Notes: generated by a model from the letters alone, not told the origin. A stretch of 64,000 bases of DNA from Agromyces archimandritae (GCF_018024495.1 NZ_CP071696.1:3224001-3288000), one strand, 5' to 3'; positions 36,231 to 46,151 are shown, counted from the stretch's first letter. Translations and numbers: made by a program.

Positions 36231-38774
36231 TCAGGCCGCGTCTCGCGTCTGGGCGGCGAGGGCCCGGTCGACCCCGGCGAGGTTCTCGATCACGAGGCGG
36301 CGCAGCGCCGGGGTGCCCGGGTGGGCGTCGAGCCAGGCCCGGGATGCGTCGGCGAGGTGCCGGTCGGCCAGCGGCGACGGGTAGAGGCCGACGATGAGCG
36401 CGTTCGCGATGTGGTAGCTGCGGCCCTGCCAGATGCCCTCGAGGGCGTCGAAGTAGCGCTCGACGTAGGGCTCGAGGAGCGAGCGGTCGGCGGCGCGCTT
36501 GAAGCCGAGCGCGGTGGCGCGCACGATGGCGTTCGGGGCCGTGTCGACGTCGATGAGCGAGGCCCAGGCGGCCGCTTTGCCCTCCGCGGTGGGGATGGCG
36601 GCACGGGCGTGCGCGGCCGACTGCTGGCCGGAGGCCGTGTTGTCTTCGGTGAGGCGGGCGTCGATCTCGTCGCCGCCGGCCCGGCCTGCGGCGACGAGGG
36701 CGATGAGCAGCTCCCAGCCGAGATCGGTGTCCACGGCGAGGCCCGCGAGGGCGAGCTCGCCGGCGAAGAGGCGTTCGACGACGTCGATCTTCGAGGAGTG
36801 CTCGGCGATCGCGGCGAAGAACTTCACGAACTGGAACTGCGCGTCGCTGCCCGGTGCGGCCTGCTCGGCGAGACCCCAGAGGGCGTCGGCGAGGGTGCGG
36901 AGGGCGTCTGCGCGGTCGGCGGGGGCCGTGTAGGAGCCTGCCGCGAGAACCGACTGGTTCAGCACGATGCGAAGCGTGGTCGACTCGGTCTCGGCGGCGA
37001 TATTGCGGGTGACGAGTTCGAGGTAGTCGCGAGCGGGGGTCTCGGCGTCGCGGGTGGCATCCCACACCGCGCCCCAGACGAGGGCGCGGGCCAGCGGGTC
37101 GGAGATCTCGGAGAGGTGCGCGAGGGCGAAGGCGTGCGAGGCGTCGTCGAGGCGGATCTTCGCGTAGGCGAGGTCGTCGTCGTTCAGCAGGATGAGGTCG
37201 GGCCGTGCGAGGCCGGCGAGCTCGGCGACTTCGGTGCGCTCGCCGTCGACGTCCAGTTCGACGCGGCGGGTACGGACGAGCGCCCCGTCGGCGAGCGTGT
37301 AGAAGCCGATCGCGAGCCGGTGGGGGCGGATGGTGGGATGCTCGGCGACCGCCGACTGCAGCACCGCGAACGAGGTGATCGCGCCCTCGGCATCCACGGC
37401 GATCTCGGGTCGGAGGGTGTTCACGCCCGCGGTCTCCAGCCACGCCTGCGACCAGCTCGTGAGCTCGCGCCCGCTCGTGGTCTCCAGCTCGGCGAGGAGG
37501 TCGGCCAGGCGCGTGTTGCCCCAGGCGTGCTTCTCGAAGTACGCCGAGACGCCGGCGAAGAAGGCGTCGATGCCCACCCAGGCGGCCAGCTGCTTCAGCA
37601 CCGATCCGCCCTTGGCGTAGGTGATGCCGTCGAAGTTGACCTGGACGTCCTCGAGGTCGTTGATCGTGGCGACGATGGGGTGGGTGGAGGGCAGCTGGTC
37701 CTGCGCGTAACCCCAGCTCTTCTCCATCGCGTTGAACGTCGTCCACGCTTCGTGCCATTCGGTGGCTTCGGCGGTGGCGATCGTCGAGGCCCATTCGGCG
37801 AACGATTCGTTCAGCCACAGATCGTTCCACCAGCGCATCGTGACGAGGTCGCCGAACCACATGTGGGCCAGTTCGTGCAGGATCGTGACGACGCGGCGTT
37901 CCTTGACGGCGTCGGTGACCTTGGAGCGGAACACGTACGTCTCGGTGAAGGTGACCGCGCCGGCGTTCTCCATCGCGCCGGCGTTGTACTCGGGCACGAA
38001 GAGCTGGTCGTACTTGTCGAAGGGGTAGGCGACGCCGAACTTCTCCTCGAAGTAGGCGAAGCCCTGCCGGGTCTTCTCGAAGATGTAGTCGGCGTCCAGG
38101 TATTCGGCCAGCGACTTGCGGCTGAACACGCCGAGCGGGATGGTGCGGCCGTCGGAGCTCGTCAGCTCGGAGCGGACGACGTGGTACGGGCCGGCGATGA
38201 GGGCGGTGATGTAACTGGAGATCGGCGGCGTCGGCTCGAACGACCACGTCGCACGCCCCTCGCCGGCATCCACCGGTTCGGGCGTCGGCTGGTTGGAGAC
38301 GACCTCCCATGCGGACGGGGCGGTGACGGTGAAGCGGAACCGGGCCTTCAGATCCGGTTGCTCGAACACCGCGTACATGCGGCGGGAGTCGGGCACCTCG
38401 AACTGCGAGTACAGGTAGACCTCGTCGTCGACGGGGTCGACGAAGCGGTGCAGGCCCTCGCCCGTGTTCATGTAGACCATCTCGGCGACCACGCGCAGTT
38501 CGTTCTCCTCGGCGAGACCGTCGAGGGCGATGCGCACGCCGTCGGAGACGGCGGCCGGGTCGAGCTCCTGCCCGTTCAGCACGACGGAGTGCACGGTGCG
38601 GGTGATGGCGTCGATGAAGGTCGAGGCGCCGGCGGATGCCGTGAAGCGCACCGTCGTGTCGCTCAGGAACGTCTCCGGGCCGGTCGTGAGGTCGAGCACG
38701 ACGTCGTAGTCGTGCACCGTGACGAGCGCCGCGCGCTCCTCGGCTTCGACGCGGGTGAGGTTCTCTCCGGGCAC
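36231..38774 (-). CDS. pepN: M1 family aminopeptidase N, second copy
   Basis: This 847-residue paralogue of the downstream protein has GAMENAGAV and HELAHMWFGDLVT with LNESFAEW, so both copies keep the active site. They share layout over the whole length but have clearly diverged, so the duplication is not recent. GTG 38774 is the start because AAGGAG lies 6 bases upstream. Upstream in-frame sequence overlaps rpiB antisense and is not protein-like. It is divergent from rpiB, with 93 bp between the starts. Confidence 0.94.
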   Translation of the reverse strand: MPGENLTRVEAEERAALVTVHDYDVVLDLTTGPETFLSDTTVRFTASAGASTFIDAITRTVHSVVLNGQELDPAAVSDGVRIALDGLAEENELRVVAEMVYMNTGEGLHRFVDPVDDEVYLYSQFEVPDSRRMYAVFEQPDLKARFRFTVTAPSAWEVVSNQPTPEPVDAGEGRATWSFEPTPPISSYITALIAGPYHVVRSELTSSDGRTIPLGVFSRKSLAEYLDADYIFEKTRQGFAYFEEKFGVAYPFDKYDQLFVPEYNAGAMENAGAVTFTETYVFRSKVTDAVKERRVVTILHELAHMWFGDLVTMRWWNDLWLNESFAEWASTIATAEATEWHEAWTTFNAMEKSWGYAQDQLPSTHPIVATINDLEDVQVNFDGITYAKGGSVLKQLAAWVGIDAFFAGVSAYFEKHAWGNTRLADLLAELETTSGRELTSWSQAWLETAGVNTLRPEIAVDAEGAITSFAVLQSAVAEHPTIRPHRLAIGFYTLADGALVRTRRVELDVDGERTEVAELAGLARPDLILLNDDDLAYAKIRLDDASHAFALAHLSEISDPLARALVWGAVWDATRDAETPARDYLELVTRNIAAETESTTLRIVLNQSVLAAGSYTAPADRADALRTLADALWGLAEQAAPGSDAQFQFVKFFAAIAEHSSKIDVVERLFAGELALAGLAVDTDLGWELLIALVAAGRAGGDEIDARLTEDNTASGQQSAAHARAAIPTAEGKAAAWASLIDVDTAPNAIVRATALGFKRAADRSLLEPYVERYFDALEGIWQGRSYHIANALIVGLYPSPLADRHLADASRAWLDAHPGTPALRRLVIENLAGVDRALAAQTRDAA

Positions 38775-38867
38775 GTTCGCTCCTTCGGCATCGTGGGTCC
38801 CGGGAACGCCGGGCAACGCCCACCAGCCTACGGCGCCGCCGCCCGCGCCGCTCAATAGGATGGTCGC

Positions 38868-39365
38868 ATGCGCATCCACATCGCGACGGATCACGCCGGC
38901 CTCGAGTTCAGCCGCATCCTCGCCGACCACCTCGGTGCCGGCGGCCACGAGGTCGTCGACCACGGCCCGCGCGACTTCGATCCCCTCGACGACTATCCGG
39001 CGTTCTGCATCAACGCGGCCCTCGGCGTCGCCCGCGACCGGGCGGCCGGGGAGCGCGCCCTCGGCGTCGTGTTCGGCGGCTCCGGCAACGGCGAGCAGAT
39101 CGCCGCGAACAAGGTCGACGGCATCCGCGCCGCCCTCGTGTGGAGCATGGACACCGCGATCCTCGCCCGTCAGCACAACGACGCCAACGTCATCTCGATC
39201 GGGGCCCGCCAGCACACCATCGAAGAGGCCATCGTCTTCATCGACGCCTTCATCGCCGAGCCGTTCTCGGGCGACGAACGCCATGCCCGGCGCATCGCGC
39301 AGCTCGCCGAATACGAACGGACGGGCGACATCGCAGGCAAGGGCGTCGACCGGGCGGCGATCTGA
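38868..39365 (+). CDS. rpiB: ribose-5-phosphate isomerase B
   Basis: RpiB interconverts ribose 5-phosphate and ribulose 5-phosphate. The 165-residue protein starts MRIHIATDHAGLEF and has FGGSGNGEQIAANK. The catalytic Cys of E. coli RpiB is absent and the Glu of GNGEQ is present, as in M. tuberculosis RpiB. It is 1 bp from nei (ATG right after TGA), forming the conserved actinobacterial rpiB-nei pair. Confidence 0.95.
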   Translation: MRIHIATDHAGLEFSRILADHLGAGGHEVVDHGPRDFDPLDDYPAFCINAALGVARDRAAGERALGVVFGGSGNGEQIAANKVDGIRAALVWSMDTAILARQHNDANVISIGARQHTIEEAIVFIDAFIAEPFSGDERHARRIAQLAEYERTGDIAGKGVDRAAI

Positions 39366-39366
39366 G

Positions 39367-40368
39367 ATGCCCGAGGGGCATTCCGTCCACCGCATCGCCC
39401 GCCAGTTCGAGCGCAACTTCGTCGGGCACCGGGTGCACGCCTCGAGCCCGCAGGGGCGCTTCGCCGCCGGCGCCGCGGAGATCGACGGGCGGCGGATGAC
39501 GGATGCCCGCGCGATCGGCAAGCAGATGTTCCTCGGCTTCGAAGGCGACCGCTGGCTGCGGGTGCACCTCGGCATGTACGGGGCGTGGGACTTCGCCGGC
39601 GAGATCCTGATGGATGCGACGATCGCTTCGGCGAACGGGCGGATGGGGCAGACGAACCAGCGCGGCACCTTCCTCGACTCGCCGAACCCCGACGCGATCT
39701 ACGACACCGCCGGCGAGAACTCCGTCACCTCGATCGGGGCGCCGCGCAAGGCGCGACTGCGGATGGCCGAGTCCGAGAAGCAGGAGAGCGCCCCCGCATC
39801 CTTCCCGCCCGAGCCCGTCGGGCAGGTGCGGGTGCGGCTGCTGACCGACACCGTCTGCGCCGACCTCCGCGGCCCCACCGCCTGCGAGGTGCTGGACCCC
39901 GCCCAGGTCGAGACGGTCGTCGCCAAGCTCGGCCCCGATCCGCTCATCGACCCCGGCGCGGATGCCGAGTCGCGATTCGCCGCCGCCGTCCGCAAGAAGC
40001 GCACTGCCATCGGTCTCCTCCTCATGGACCAGTCCGTCGTCGCCGGCATCGGCAACGTCTACCGCGCCGAACTCCTCTTCCGCGCCCGGCAGAACCCGCA
40101 CACCCCGGGGGCTTCGCTGCCCGAGGAGCATGTGCGCCATCTTTGGCAGGACTGGGCGAAGCTGCTGAAGGTCGGCGTGGAGACCGGGCAGATGATGACG
40201 ATGGACGACCTCGAACCCGAGGCGTACCGCAAGGCGATGGCCAGTCGCGCCGACCGCCACTGGGTGTACAAGCGCGAGGGACTGCCGTGCCGCGTCTGCG
40301 GCACGAACATCGTGCTCGAGGAGATGGGCAACCGCAAGCTCTACTGGTGCCCCTATTGCCAGGCGTGA
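39367..40368 (+). CDS. nei: Fpg/Nei family DNA glycosylase (Nei1-like)
   Basis: This 333-residue bifunctional glycosylase/AP lyase excises oxidised bases. It begins MPEGHSVHRIARQFE, the Nei1 form of the catalytic N-terminus (P2, E3). The helix-two-turns-helix (LLMDQSVVAGIGNVYRAELL) and a C-terminal zinc finger (CRVCGTNIV, then WCPYC) follow. It resembles mycobacterial Nei1 (MPEGHTLHRLAR), which also sits next to rpiB. It is longer than Nei1 by an insert around residues 100-160. Confidence 0.93.
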   Translation: MPEGHSVHRIARQFERNFVGHRVHASSPQGRFAAGAAEIDGRRMTDARAIGKQMFLGFEGDRWLRVHLGMYGAWDFAGEILMDATIASANGRMGQTNQRGTFLDSPNPDAIYDTAGENSVTSIGAPRKARLRMAESEKQESAPASFPPEPVGQVRVRLLTDTVCADLRGPTACEVLDPAQVETVVAKLGPDPLIDPGADAESRFAAAVRKKRTAIGLLLMDQSVVAGIGNVYRAELLFRARQNPHTPGASLPEEHVRHLWQDWAKLLKVGVETGQMMTMDDLEPEAYRKAMASRADRHWVYKREGLPCRVCGTNIVLEEMGNRKLYWCPYCQA

Positions 40369-41887
40369 ACGAGCCCGAAGAACTCCTCGTCTCCGGGGTG
40401 CGGATGCCGGGGCGCACCGGCCCGGCCGGCACCGATCCGGCCGGCACCGATCCAGCCGGCGCCGACCCCGTCGACCTCCGCCTCGCCGGCGGGCGCATCG
40501 CCGCCATCGGCCCGAGCGGCGCGCTCCCGCACCGCGGGCGCATCATCGCCGGCGAGGGCCGCTTCGCCGTCCCGGGCCTCATCGACCGGCATGTGCACTT
40601 CTCCCAGTGGGCGATGACCTCCCGTCGCCTCGAACTCGCGGATGCCGCGAGCGCCGCCGAGGTGCTCGACATCGTGGGCCGGTCCGCCGGCACCGGCGAC
40701 ATCGTCGGCTTCGGCTACCGCGACGCCCTCTGGCACGACGCACCGAGCCTCGACGCCCTCGACCGCGCCGCCGCCGGCCGGCCCGCCGTGCTCGTGGCCG
40801 CCGACCTCCACGCGGTCTGGGTGAACCGGCCCGCCGCCCGGAGCCTCGGCATCCATCCCGGCGAGGACGGCGTCGTCCGCGAGGAAGCCGCCTTCGCCGT
40901 CCTCCGCGCCCTCGACGACGTGCCCGAGGCCACCCTCGACGCCTGGGCCGGCGAGGCCGCCGCCCGCGCCGCCGCACGCGGCGTCACCCGCATCACCGAA
41001 CTCGAGATGGCCTGGAACCCCGACGCCTGGGCCAGACGCGTCTCCTCCGGCATCCGCTCGCTCCGCGTCGACGTCGGCATCTACCCGCAGGACCTCGACC
41101 GCGCGATCGCCGCCGGCATGCGCACCGGCGACGAACTCGCAGGCGACGGACTCGACGACGCCGCCGGACTCGTCCGCATCGGCCCCGCCAAGGTCATCAC
41201 CGACGGCTCCCTGAACACCCGCACCGCCTGGTGCTTCGAGCCCTACGCCGGCACCGACGATCACCCGCATGCCGTCGGCGCGGAGACCGTGCCCTACGAC
41301 GAACTCGTCCCGCTCATGCGCCGCGCCGCCTCCGCCGGCCTCCGACCCGCCGTCCACGCGATCGGCGACCGCGCCAACGCCGCAGCCCTCGACGCCTTCG
41401 AGACCGTCGGCACCGCCGGATCCATCGAACACGCCCAACTCATCCGCGACGAGGACGTCGCCCGCTTCGCCCGCCTCGGCATCACCGCCAGCGTCCAGCC
41501 CGAACACGCCATGGACGACCGCGACGTCGCCGAACGCTACTGGCCCGGCCGCACCCACCGCGCCTTCCCCTGGCCTCCCTCGCCGCCGCCGGCGTCCGCC
41601 TCGCCCTCGGCTCCGACGCCCCCGTCGCCCCGCTGGACCCCTGGGTCTCGATCGCCGCCGCCGTCGGCCGCAGCCGCGACGGCCGCGAACCCTGGCACCC
41701 CGAACAGGCCCTCGACGTGCGGGCGGCGCTCGCCGCATCCACCGGCGGGCGCACCGGCCTCCGCCTGGGCGAGGCCGCCGACCTCGTCCTCGTCGAACGC
41801 GACCCCTTCGCCGCGACCGCGGAAGAGCTGCGCGGCATGCCGGTCGCCCTCACCGTGCTCGGCGGACGCGTGACCTTCGAAGCCTGA
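40365..41887 (+). pseudogene. YtcJ-like amidohydrolase, one-base frameshift
   Basis: This metal-dependent amidohydrolase of the YtcJ/imidazolonepropionase-like group starts at a GTG overlapping the nei stop (GTGA). The HxH motif is in IDRHVHFSQW and the conserved ITDGSLNTRTAW and IGDRANAAALDAFE follow. The first frame is protein-like to RTHRAFP, after which the second frame continues LASLAAAGVRLALGSDAPV to the end. A run of four C at 41567-41570 needs a fifth C to join them into 507 residues. Near the N-terminus a five-residue unit (GTDPA-type) is repeated three times. It may be a real null allele or a sequencing error. Confidence 0.8.
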
Positions 41888-41888
41888 G

Positions 41889-41912
41889 CCGGGGGATATC
41901 CCCCGGGGCGAT
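41889..41912. promoter_or_regulatory. GC-rich palindrome upstream of the multicopper oxidase, candidate CsoR-type operator
   Basis: CCGGGGGATATCCCCCGG (41889-41906) is a perfect 18-bp palindrome. The overlapping ATATCCCCCGGGGCGAT (41896-41912) resembles copper-sensing CsoR operators (AT-rich ends around C and G runs). It lies directly after the amidohydrolase stop and 53 bp before a copper enzyme gene. It may instead be a terminator. Confidence 0.4.
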
Positions 41913-41964
41913 CCGGGCGCCTCCCGGCTGCCGACCGAGCCGCGCCCCGCCGAGGCTGGATGGC

Positions 41965-43497
41965 ATGAGCACCACCGCCATCCGCCGCCCCCGCGCCGTC
42001 ATCGCGACGACGGCCGCGCTCGCCGCGGGCGCCGCGGGCATCGCGCTCGCCTTCGCCGGATGCGGCCTCGCCGGGCCGGGCACGGTCTCGACGATCGGAG
42101 AGGTCGACTTCGCACGGCCCCTCGCGATCCCGCCGCTGGCCGAGTCGTGGGTGGATGCCGACGGCGCACGCGTCTTCGAGCTCGAGGCCCGCGCCGGCAG
42201 CACCGAGTTCACCGACGGCGTGCCGAGCGAGACCTGGGGGTTCAACGGCCCCTACCTCGGCCCGACGCTCGTCGCCGAGCGCGGCGAACGCGTCCGCGTC
42301 GAGGTGGCCAACGCCCTCGACGAGCCCACGAGCGTCCACTGGCACGGCATGCACCTGCCCGCGAAGATGGACGGCGGACCCCACCAGGCCGTCGAGCCGG
42401 GCGGCGAGTGGATGCCGGAGTGGGAGATCGACCAGCCGGCCGCGACCCTCTGGTACCACCCGCATCCGCACGGCGAGACCGAACGCCACGTCGAACGCGG
42501 GCTGGCCGGCATGTTCCTCCTCCACGACGACGCCGAACGCGCCCTCGGTCTGCCGTCGGAGTACGGCGTCGACGACGTCCCCGTCATCGTTCAGGATGCG
42601 AGTTTCGACGACGACGGACGCCGAGGCCGGCGACCCGGCGGCTTCGCCGGCGCCCTCGGCGACGACCTGCTCGTCAACGGAACGCTCGGCCCCTTCCTCG
42701 ACGTCACGAGCGAGGTCACGAGGCTCCGGCTCCTGAACGGCTCCACCGCCCGCATCTACGACTTCGCCTTCGACGACCGGCGCACCGTGCAGCTCATCGG
42801 CACCGACGGCGGCCTCCTGGAAGCCCCCGTCGACACCGAGCATGTGCGGCTCTCACCGGGGGAGCGTGCCGAGGTCCTCGTGCGCATGGAACCCGGCGAG
42901 CGTGCCGTGCTGCAGTCCCGGATGAGCGCCGACGCACTCGGCGCACCCGAGCAGCTCGCCGCCCCGAACGGCGGCACCGACGCCTTCGACGTGCTCGAGC
43001 TCCGTGCGGGATCCGCCCTCGGCGCCGCCGACGACGCCCCCGACCGCCTCGTCGACGTCCCCGACTTCGACCCCGCCGACGTCGCCGTCGAACGCGACTT
43101 CTCCCTCGGCGGGCACGAGATCGACGACCGGGAGATGGACATGGGCCGTATCGACGAGACCGTCACCGTCGGCACCCTCGAACGGTGGACCGTCCGGAAC
43201 GAGCAGCAGCTGCCGCACAGCTTCCACGTGCACGACGTGCAGTTCCGCATCGAATCGATCGGCGGGCAGCCGCCGCCGGCCGAACTCGCCGGGTGGAAGG
43301 ACACGATCTACCTCGCTCCCCGCACCGACTTCCGGCTGCTCATGCGTTTCGACGACCACGCGGACCCCGAGACGCCGTACATGTACCACTGCCACCTGCT
43401 GCAGCACGAAGACCAGGGGATGATGGGGCAATTCGTCGTCGTCGAACCGGGCGGTCGTGCGACCATGACGGAGAGGAACGACCATGACCACCACTGA
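41965..43497 (+). CDS. multicopper oxidase, lipoprotein type
   Basis: The 510-residue exported enzyme oxidises Cu(I) or organic substrates with O2 via type 1, 2 and 3 copper sites. All four copper motifs are present: HWHGMH, WYHPHPHG, HSFHVHDVQF and HCHLLQHEDQGMM. The N-terminal signal has a lipobox ending at C33 (AGC), so the protein is probably membrane-anchored on the outside. Cupredoxin domains 1, 2 and 3 are complete, as in CueO/laccase-like proteins. It overlaps the histidine kinase gene by 14 bases, which is unusual for an effector and its sensor. Confidence 0.92.
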   Translation: MSTTAIRRPRAVIATTAALAAGAAGIALAFAGCGLAGPGTVSTIGEVDFARPLAIPPLAESWVDADGARVFELEARAGSTEFTDGVPSETWGFNGPYLGPTLVAERGERVRVEVANALDEPTSVHWHGMHLPAKMDGGPHQAVEPGGEWMPEWEIDQPAATLWYHPHPHGETERHVERGLAGMFLLHDDAERALGLPSEYGVDDVPVIVQDASFDDDGRRGRRPGGFAGALGDDLLVNGTLGPFLDVTSEVTRLRLLNGSTARIYDFAFDDRRTVQLIGTDGGLLEAPVDTEHVRLSPGERAEVLVRMEPGERAVLQSRMSADALGAPEQLAAPNGGTDAFDVLELRAGSALGAADDAPDRLVDVPDFDPADVAVERDFSLGGHEIDDREMDMGRIDETVTVGTLERWTVRNEQQLPHSFHVHDVQFRIESIGGQPPPAELAGWKDTIYLAPRTDFRLLMRFDDHADPETPYMYHCHLLQHEDQGMMGQFVVVEPGGRATMTERNDHDHH

Positions 43498-44806
43498 CGA
43501 GCTCCCCGGGCGCCGCCCGGAGCCGGAAGCTCCCGCCCGCAGCGGCTACGGCGGCATGTGGCGCGATGTGCCGCGCGCCATCGGCTTCCTCATCCTCGGG
43601 CTGCCGATCGCGATCGCCTCCATCGTCGTGCTGTCCACCCTCTTCTTCGCCGGGCTCGGCACCCTCGTCATCGTCGTCGGCGTCTTCGTCGTCGTCGGAG
43701 CCCTGTACACCGCCCGCGCCTTCGGCACCTTCGAGCTCGTGCGCCTGCGCTGGGCGGGCCGACCGCCGATCCGCCGCCCCGCATGGGCGCGAGCCGAGAC
43801 GCAGGGATTCTGGCGCACCGTCGCGGCTCCCTTCGTCGACGGGCACTACTGGCTGTACCTGCTGCACGGCCTCATCATCGGGCCGATCATCGGCATCTTC
43901 AGCTGGTCGGTGACGATCGTCTGGCTCACGGGCGCCGTCGGCGGCCTGACCAGCTGGATCTGGGATCGCGGATTCATGGACGAGGACGGCCTGTACGGGC
44001 CGCTGCCCGGCTTCCTCGGGTTCGACGGGCCCGTGTTCGACGTGCTCGCCGGCGTGTTCTTCGTCCTCACGATGCCGGTGGTGTTCCGCGGCCTCGTCCG
44101 CCTGCACGATCTCGTCGCCCGCGGCATGCTCGGCTCGTGGCGTTCGGAGGCGCTCGCCGTCGAGGTGCGGCGGCTCGACGCGTCGCGGGGAGCGGCGGTC
44201 GAGGCCGAGGATCTCGCTCTCCGGCGGCTGGAGCGCGACATCCACGACGGCCCGCAGCAGCGGCTCGTCCGGCTGCAGATGGATCTGGCCGCGGCCGAGC
44301 GCAGGCTCGACGCCGACGATGCGCAGGCGGCGCGCGACCTCCTCGGGGAGGCGCGCACGCAGACCGCCGAGGCCCTCGACGAGCTTCGCGCCCTCTCGCG
44401 CGGCTTCGCCCCGCCGATCCTGCAGGACCGCGGCCTGGCGGCGGCTCTGGAGTCGCTCGCGGCGCGGAGCCCCGTTCCGGTGACCTTCGAGAACCTCGTG
44501 CCGGTGGATGCCGGGCTGCCGCCCTCGCTCGAGCGCAACGCCTACTTCATCGCCGCCGAACTCCTCACGAACGCGGCCAAGCACGCCGGTGCGAGCGCCG
44601 TCCGGCTCGTCGTGGCGGTCCGCGGCGAGGCCGTCTCGCACTGGCTCGACCTGTGGGTCACCGACAACGGCCGCGGGGGAGCGGCCGCGGTGCCGGGTCA
44701 CGGCCTCGCGGGCCTGGACGAGCGGGTGCGGGGCCTCCGCGGCGTGCTGCGGATCGACTCGCCGGCCGGCGGTCCGACGATCGTCGGCGCGCATCTGCCG
44801 TACTGA
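43484..44806 (+). CDS. sensor histidine kinase (HisKA_3, NarL-type)
   Basis: This 440-residue membrane kinase has two N-terminal helices (about 32-75), two more (about 125-160 and 185-205), a HisKA_3 domain with phospho-acceptor H254 in LERDIHDGPQQR, and the ATPase domain with N box ELLTNAAKHA. A conserved sensor-region architecture (DUF-type, no extracellular domain) suggests it senses a membrane or envelope signal. Its ATG lies before the multicopper oxidase stop, so the two are translated together. Its partner is the LuxR-type regulator 74 bp downstream. Confidence 0.92.
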   Translation: MTTTDELPGRRPEPEAPARSGYGGMWRDVPRAIGFLILGLPIAIASIVVLSTLFFAGLGTLVIVVGVFVVVGALYTARAFGTFELVRLRWAGRPPIRRPAWARAETQGFWRTVAAPFVDGHYWLYLLHGLIIGPIIGIFSWSVTIVWLTGAVGGLTSWIWDRGFMDEDGLYGPLPGFLGFDGPVFDVLAGVFFVLTMPVVFRGLVRLHDLVARGMLGSWRSEALAVEVRRLDASRGAAVEAEDLALRRLERDIHDGPQQRLVRLQMDLAAAERRLDADDAQAARDLLGEARTQTAEALDELRALSRGFAPPILQDRGLAAALESLAARSPVPVTFENLVPVDAGLPPSLERNAYFIAAELLTNAAKHAGASAVRLVVAVRGEAVSHWLDLWVTDNGRGGAAAVPGHGLAGLDERVRGLRGVLRIDSPAGGPTIVGAHLPY

Positions 44807-44879
44807 ACGCGGCGGTCGGGCGTGCGCGCCTTGCGGCACGGGTGCGCCGGGGCATCCGCCCGCCCGATAGCGTTGGCGC

Positions 44880-45524
44880 ATGACGATCCGTCTCGTGCTG
44901 GCCGAGGATTCCACGCTGCTGCGCGAGGGCCTCGTGCGCCTGTTCGACGAGGCCGGCTTCGAGACGGCCGGTGCGTTCGGCGACGCCGATGCGCTGCTCG
45001 CCGCCGTCGACGGGATCGCCCCCGACGTCGCGGTGCTCGACGTGCGCATGCCGCCGACCTTCCGCGACGAGGGGGTGCGGGCCGCGCTCGAACTCCGCCG
45101 GCGGCACCCGCGCACCGGCGTGCTGCTGCTCAGCCAGTACGTGGAGGGCACCTACGCGAACGAACTGCTCTCATCGGGCGAGGGCGGCATGGGCTACCTG
45201 CTGAAGGATCGCGTCTCCTCGCTCGAGGAACTCCGCGACGCCGTCGAACGTGTGCACGCCGGCGGCACCGTGCTCGACCCGCAGGTCGTCCGCGAACTGC
45301 TGGCGCGGCGCACCGACCCGCTCGCCAAGCTCACCCCCCGCGAACGGGAGGTGCTGCAGCTGATGGCCGAGGGCCGCACGAACGCCGGCATCGCCGGGCA
45401 GCTGTTCATCGGCATCGGCGCGGTCGAGAAGAACGTCACCGCGATCTTCCAGAAGCTCGGCCTGGAGGATTCGGGCACCGACCATCGGCGCGTGCTCGCG
45501 GTGCTCGCCTGGATGCAGCGCTGA
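44880..45524 (+). CDS. LuxR/NarL-type response regulator
   Basis: The 214-residue regulator has a receiver domain with phosphorylation site D54 (VLDVRMPP) and a C-terminal LuxR helix-turn-helix (TPREREVLQLMAEGRTNAGIA, then GIGAVEKNVTAIFQKLGLE). It is the cognate partner of the adjacent histidine kinase. A target gene is not known, but the multicopper oxidase in the same operon suggests envelope or copper stress. Confidence 0.94.
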   Translation: MTIRLVLAEDSTLLREGLVRLFDEAGFETAGAFGDADALLAAVDGIAPDVAVLDVRMPPTFRDEGVRAALELRRRHPRTGVLLLSQYVEGTYANELLSSGEGGMGYLLKDRVSSLEELRDAVERVHAGGTVLDPQVVRELLARRTDPLAKLTPREREVLQLMAEGRTNAGIAGQLFIGIGAVEKNVTAIFQKLGLEDSGTDHRRVLAVLAWMQR

Positions 45525-45543
45525 GCCGGCGGCCGCAGCCGCA

Positions 45544-46026
45544 CTACTTGCCGGCGATGTGCGAGAACAGGAACCAGCGGTCCTTGTCGAGGCCCTGACG
45601 GATCTCGATCGCCACGTCCTGGCTGGCCGGATCCGGCGTCTCGAGGCCGTCGATGGCCTCGTTGACCTTGCTCGTGGCGATATCGATCTGGGCGATCACA
45701 TCGGCGATCGTCTCCTCGACCGACTGGAAGCCGGCGGCCGGTTCGAAGGATCCGGCGCCCGCGGCGGTCGCCAGGCGCCCGTCGACCGGGAGCCCGAGGG
45801 CGACGATGCGTTCGGCGGCGAGGTCGGACCAGGCCTTCGCGTGGTCCACGACGTCGTCGAGGAGCTCGTGGATCGCGATGAAGGTCGGACCCTGCACGTG
45901 CCAGTGCGCCTGCTTGCCGTTGACCTGCAGGGCGATGAGCTGCTGGACGACGGGCTCCAGGTACTTCGCGGTCGCCTTGGCGGCCTGCTCGTGGGATCCC
46001 GTCTTCGGTGCGATGGTGTCGGTCAT
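45544..46026 (-). CDS. dps: Dps-family DNA-binding ferritin
   Basis: Dps forms a dodecamer that stores iron, uses H2O2 as oxidant and protects DNA. The 160-residue protein has the ferroxidase motif KQAHWHVQGPTF and the partner ligands in LLDDVVDHAKAWSDLAAER at the dimer interface. The N-terminal tail includes a few Lys residues that could bind DNA. The ATG at 46026 has GGAGGGAAGG upstream. AAGGCTCGCCTT at 46109-46120 (inverted repeat with a 2-nt centre) lies upstream and could be a metal-regulator site, but this is weak. Confidence 0.94.
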   Translation of the reverse strand: MTDTIAPKTGSHEQAAKATAKYLEPVVQQLIALQVNGKQAHWHVQGPTFIAIHELLDDVVDHAKAWSDLAAERIVALGLPVDGRLATAAGAGSFEPAAGFQSVEETIADVIAQIDIATSKVNEAIDGLETPDPASQDVAIEIRQGLDKDRWFLFSHIAGK

Positions 46027-46151
46027 CGTGGCCCCTTCCCTCCGGAGTGCGTGCTTCAACGCTACGCCGCCGACCGTGGATTTCAAGGGAGGGAAGGCTT
46101 GCCGAAGCAAGGCTCGCCTTCCTTCGGGGCTGCGGGCTGTGGGACTTCGGG

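Noticed and set aside
36231..39668. Extended open frame upstream of the second pepN reaching into rpiB and nei
   Set aside because: The part beyond 38774 is antisense to rpiB and nei, and an AAGGAG site precedes GTG 38774.
46095..46120. Iron-box upstream of dps
   Set aside because: AAGGCTCGCCTT has symmetry but does not match the 19-bp DtxR/IdeR pattern well enough to report separately; it is noted only in the dps entry.
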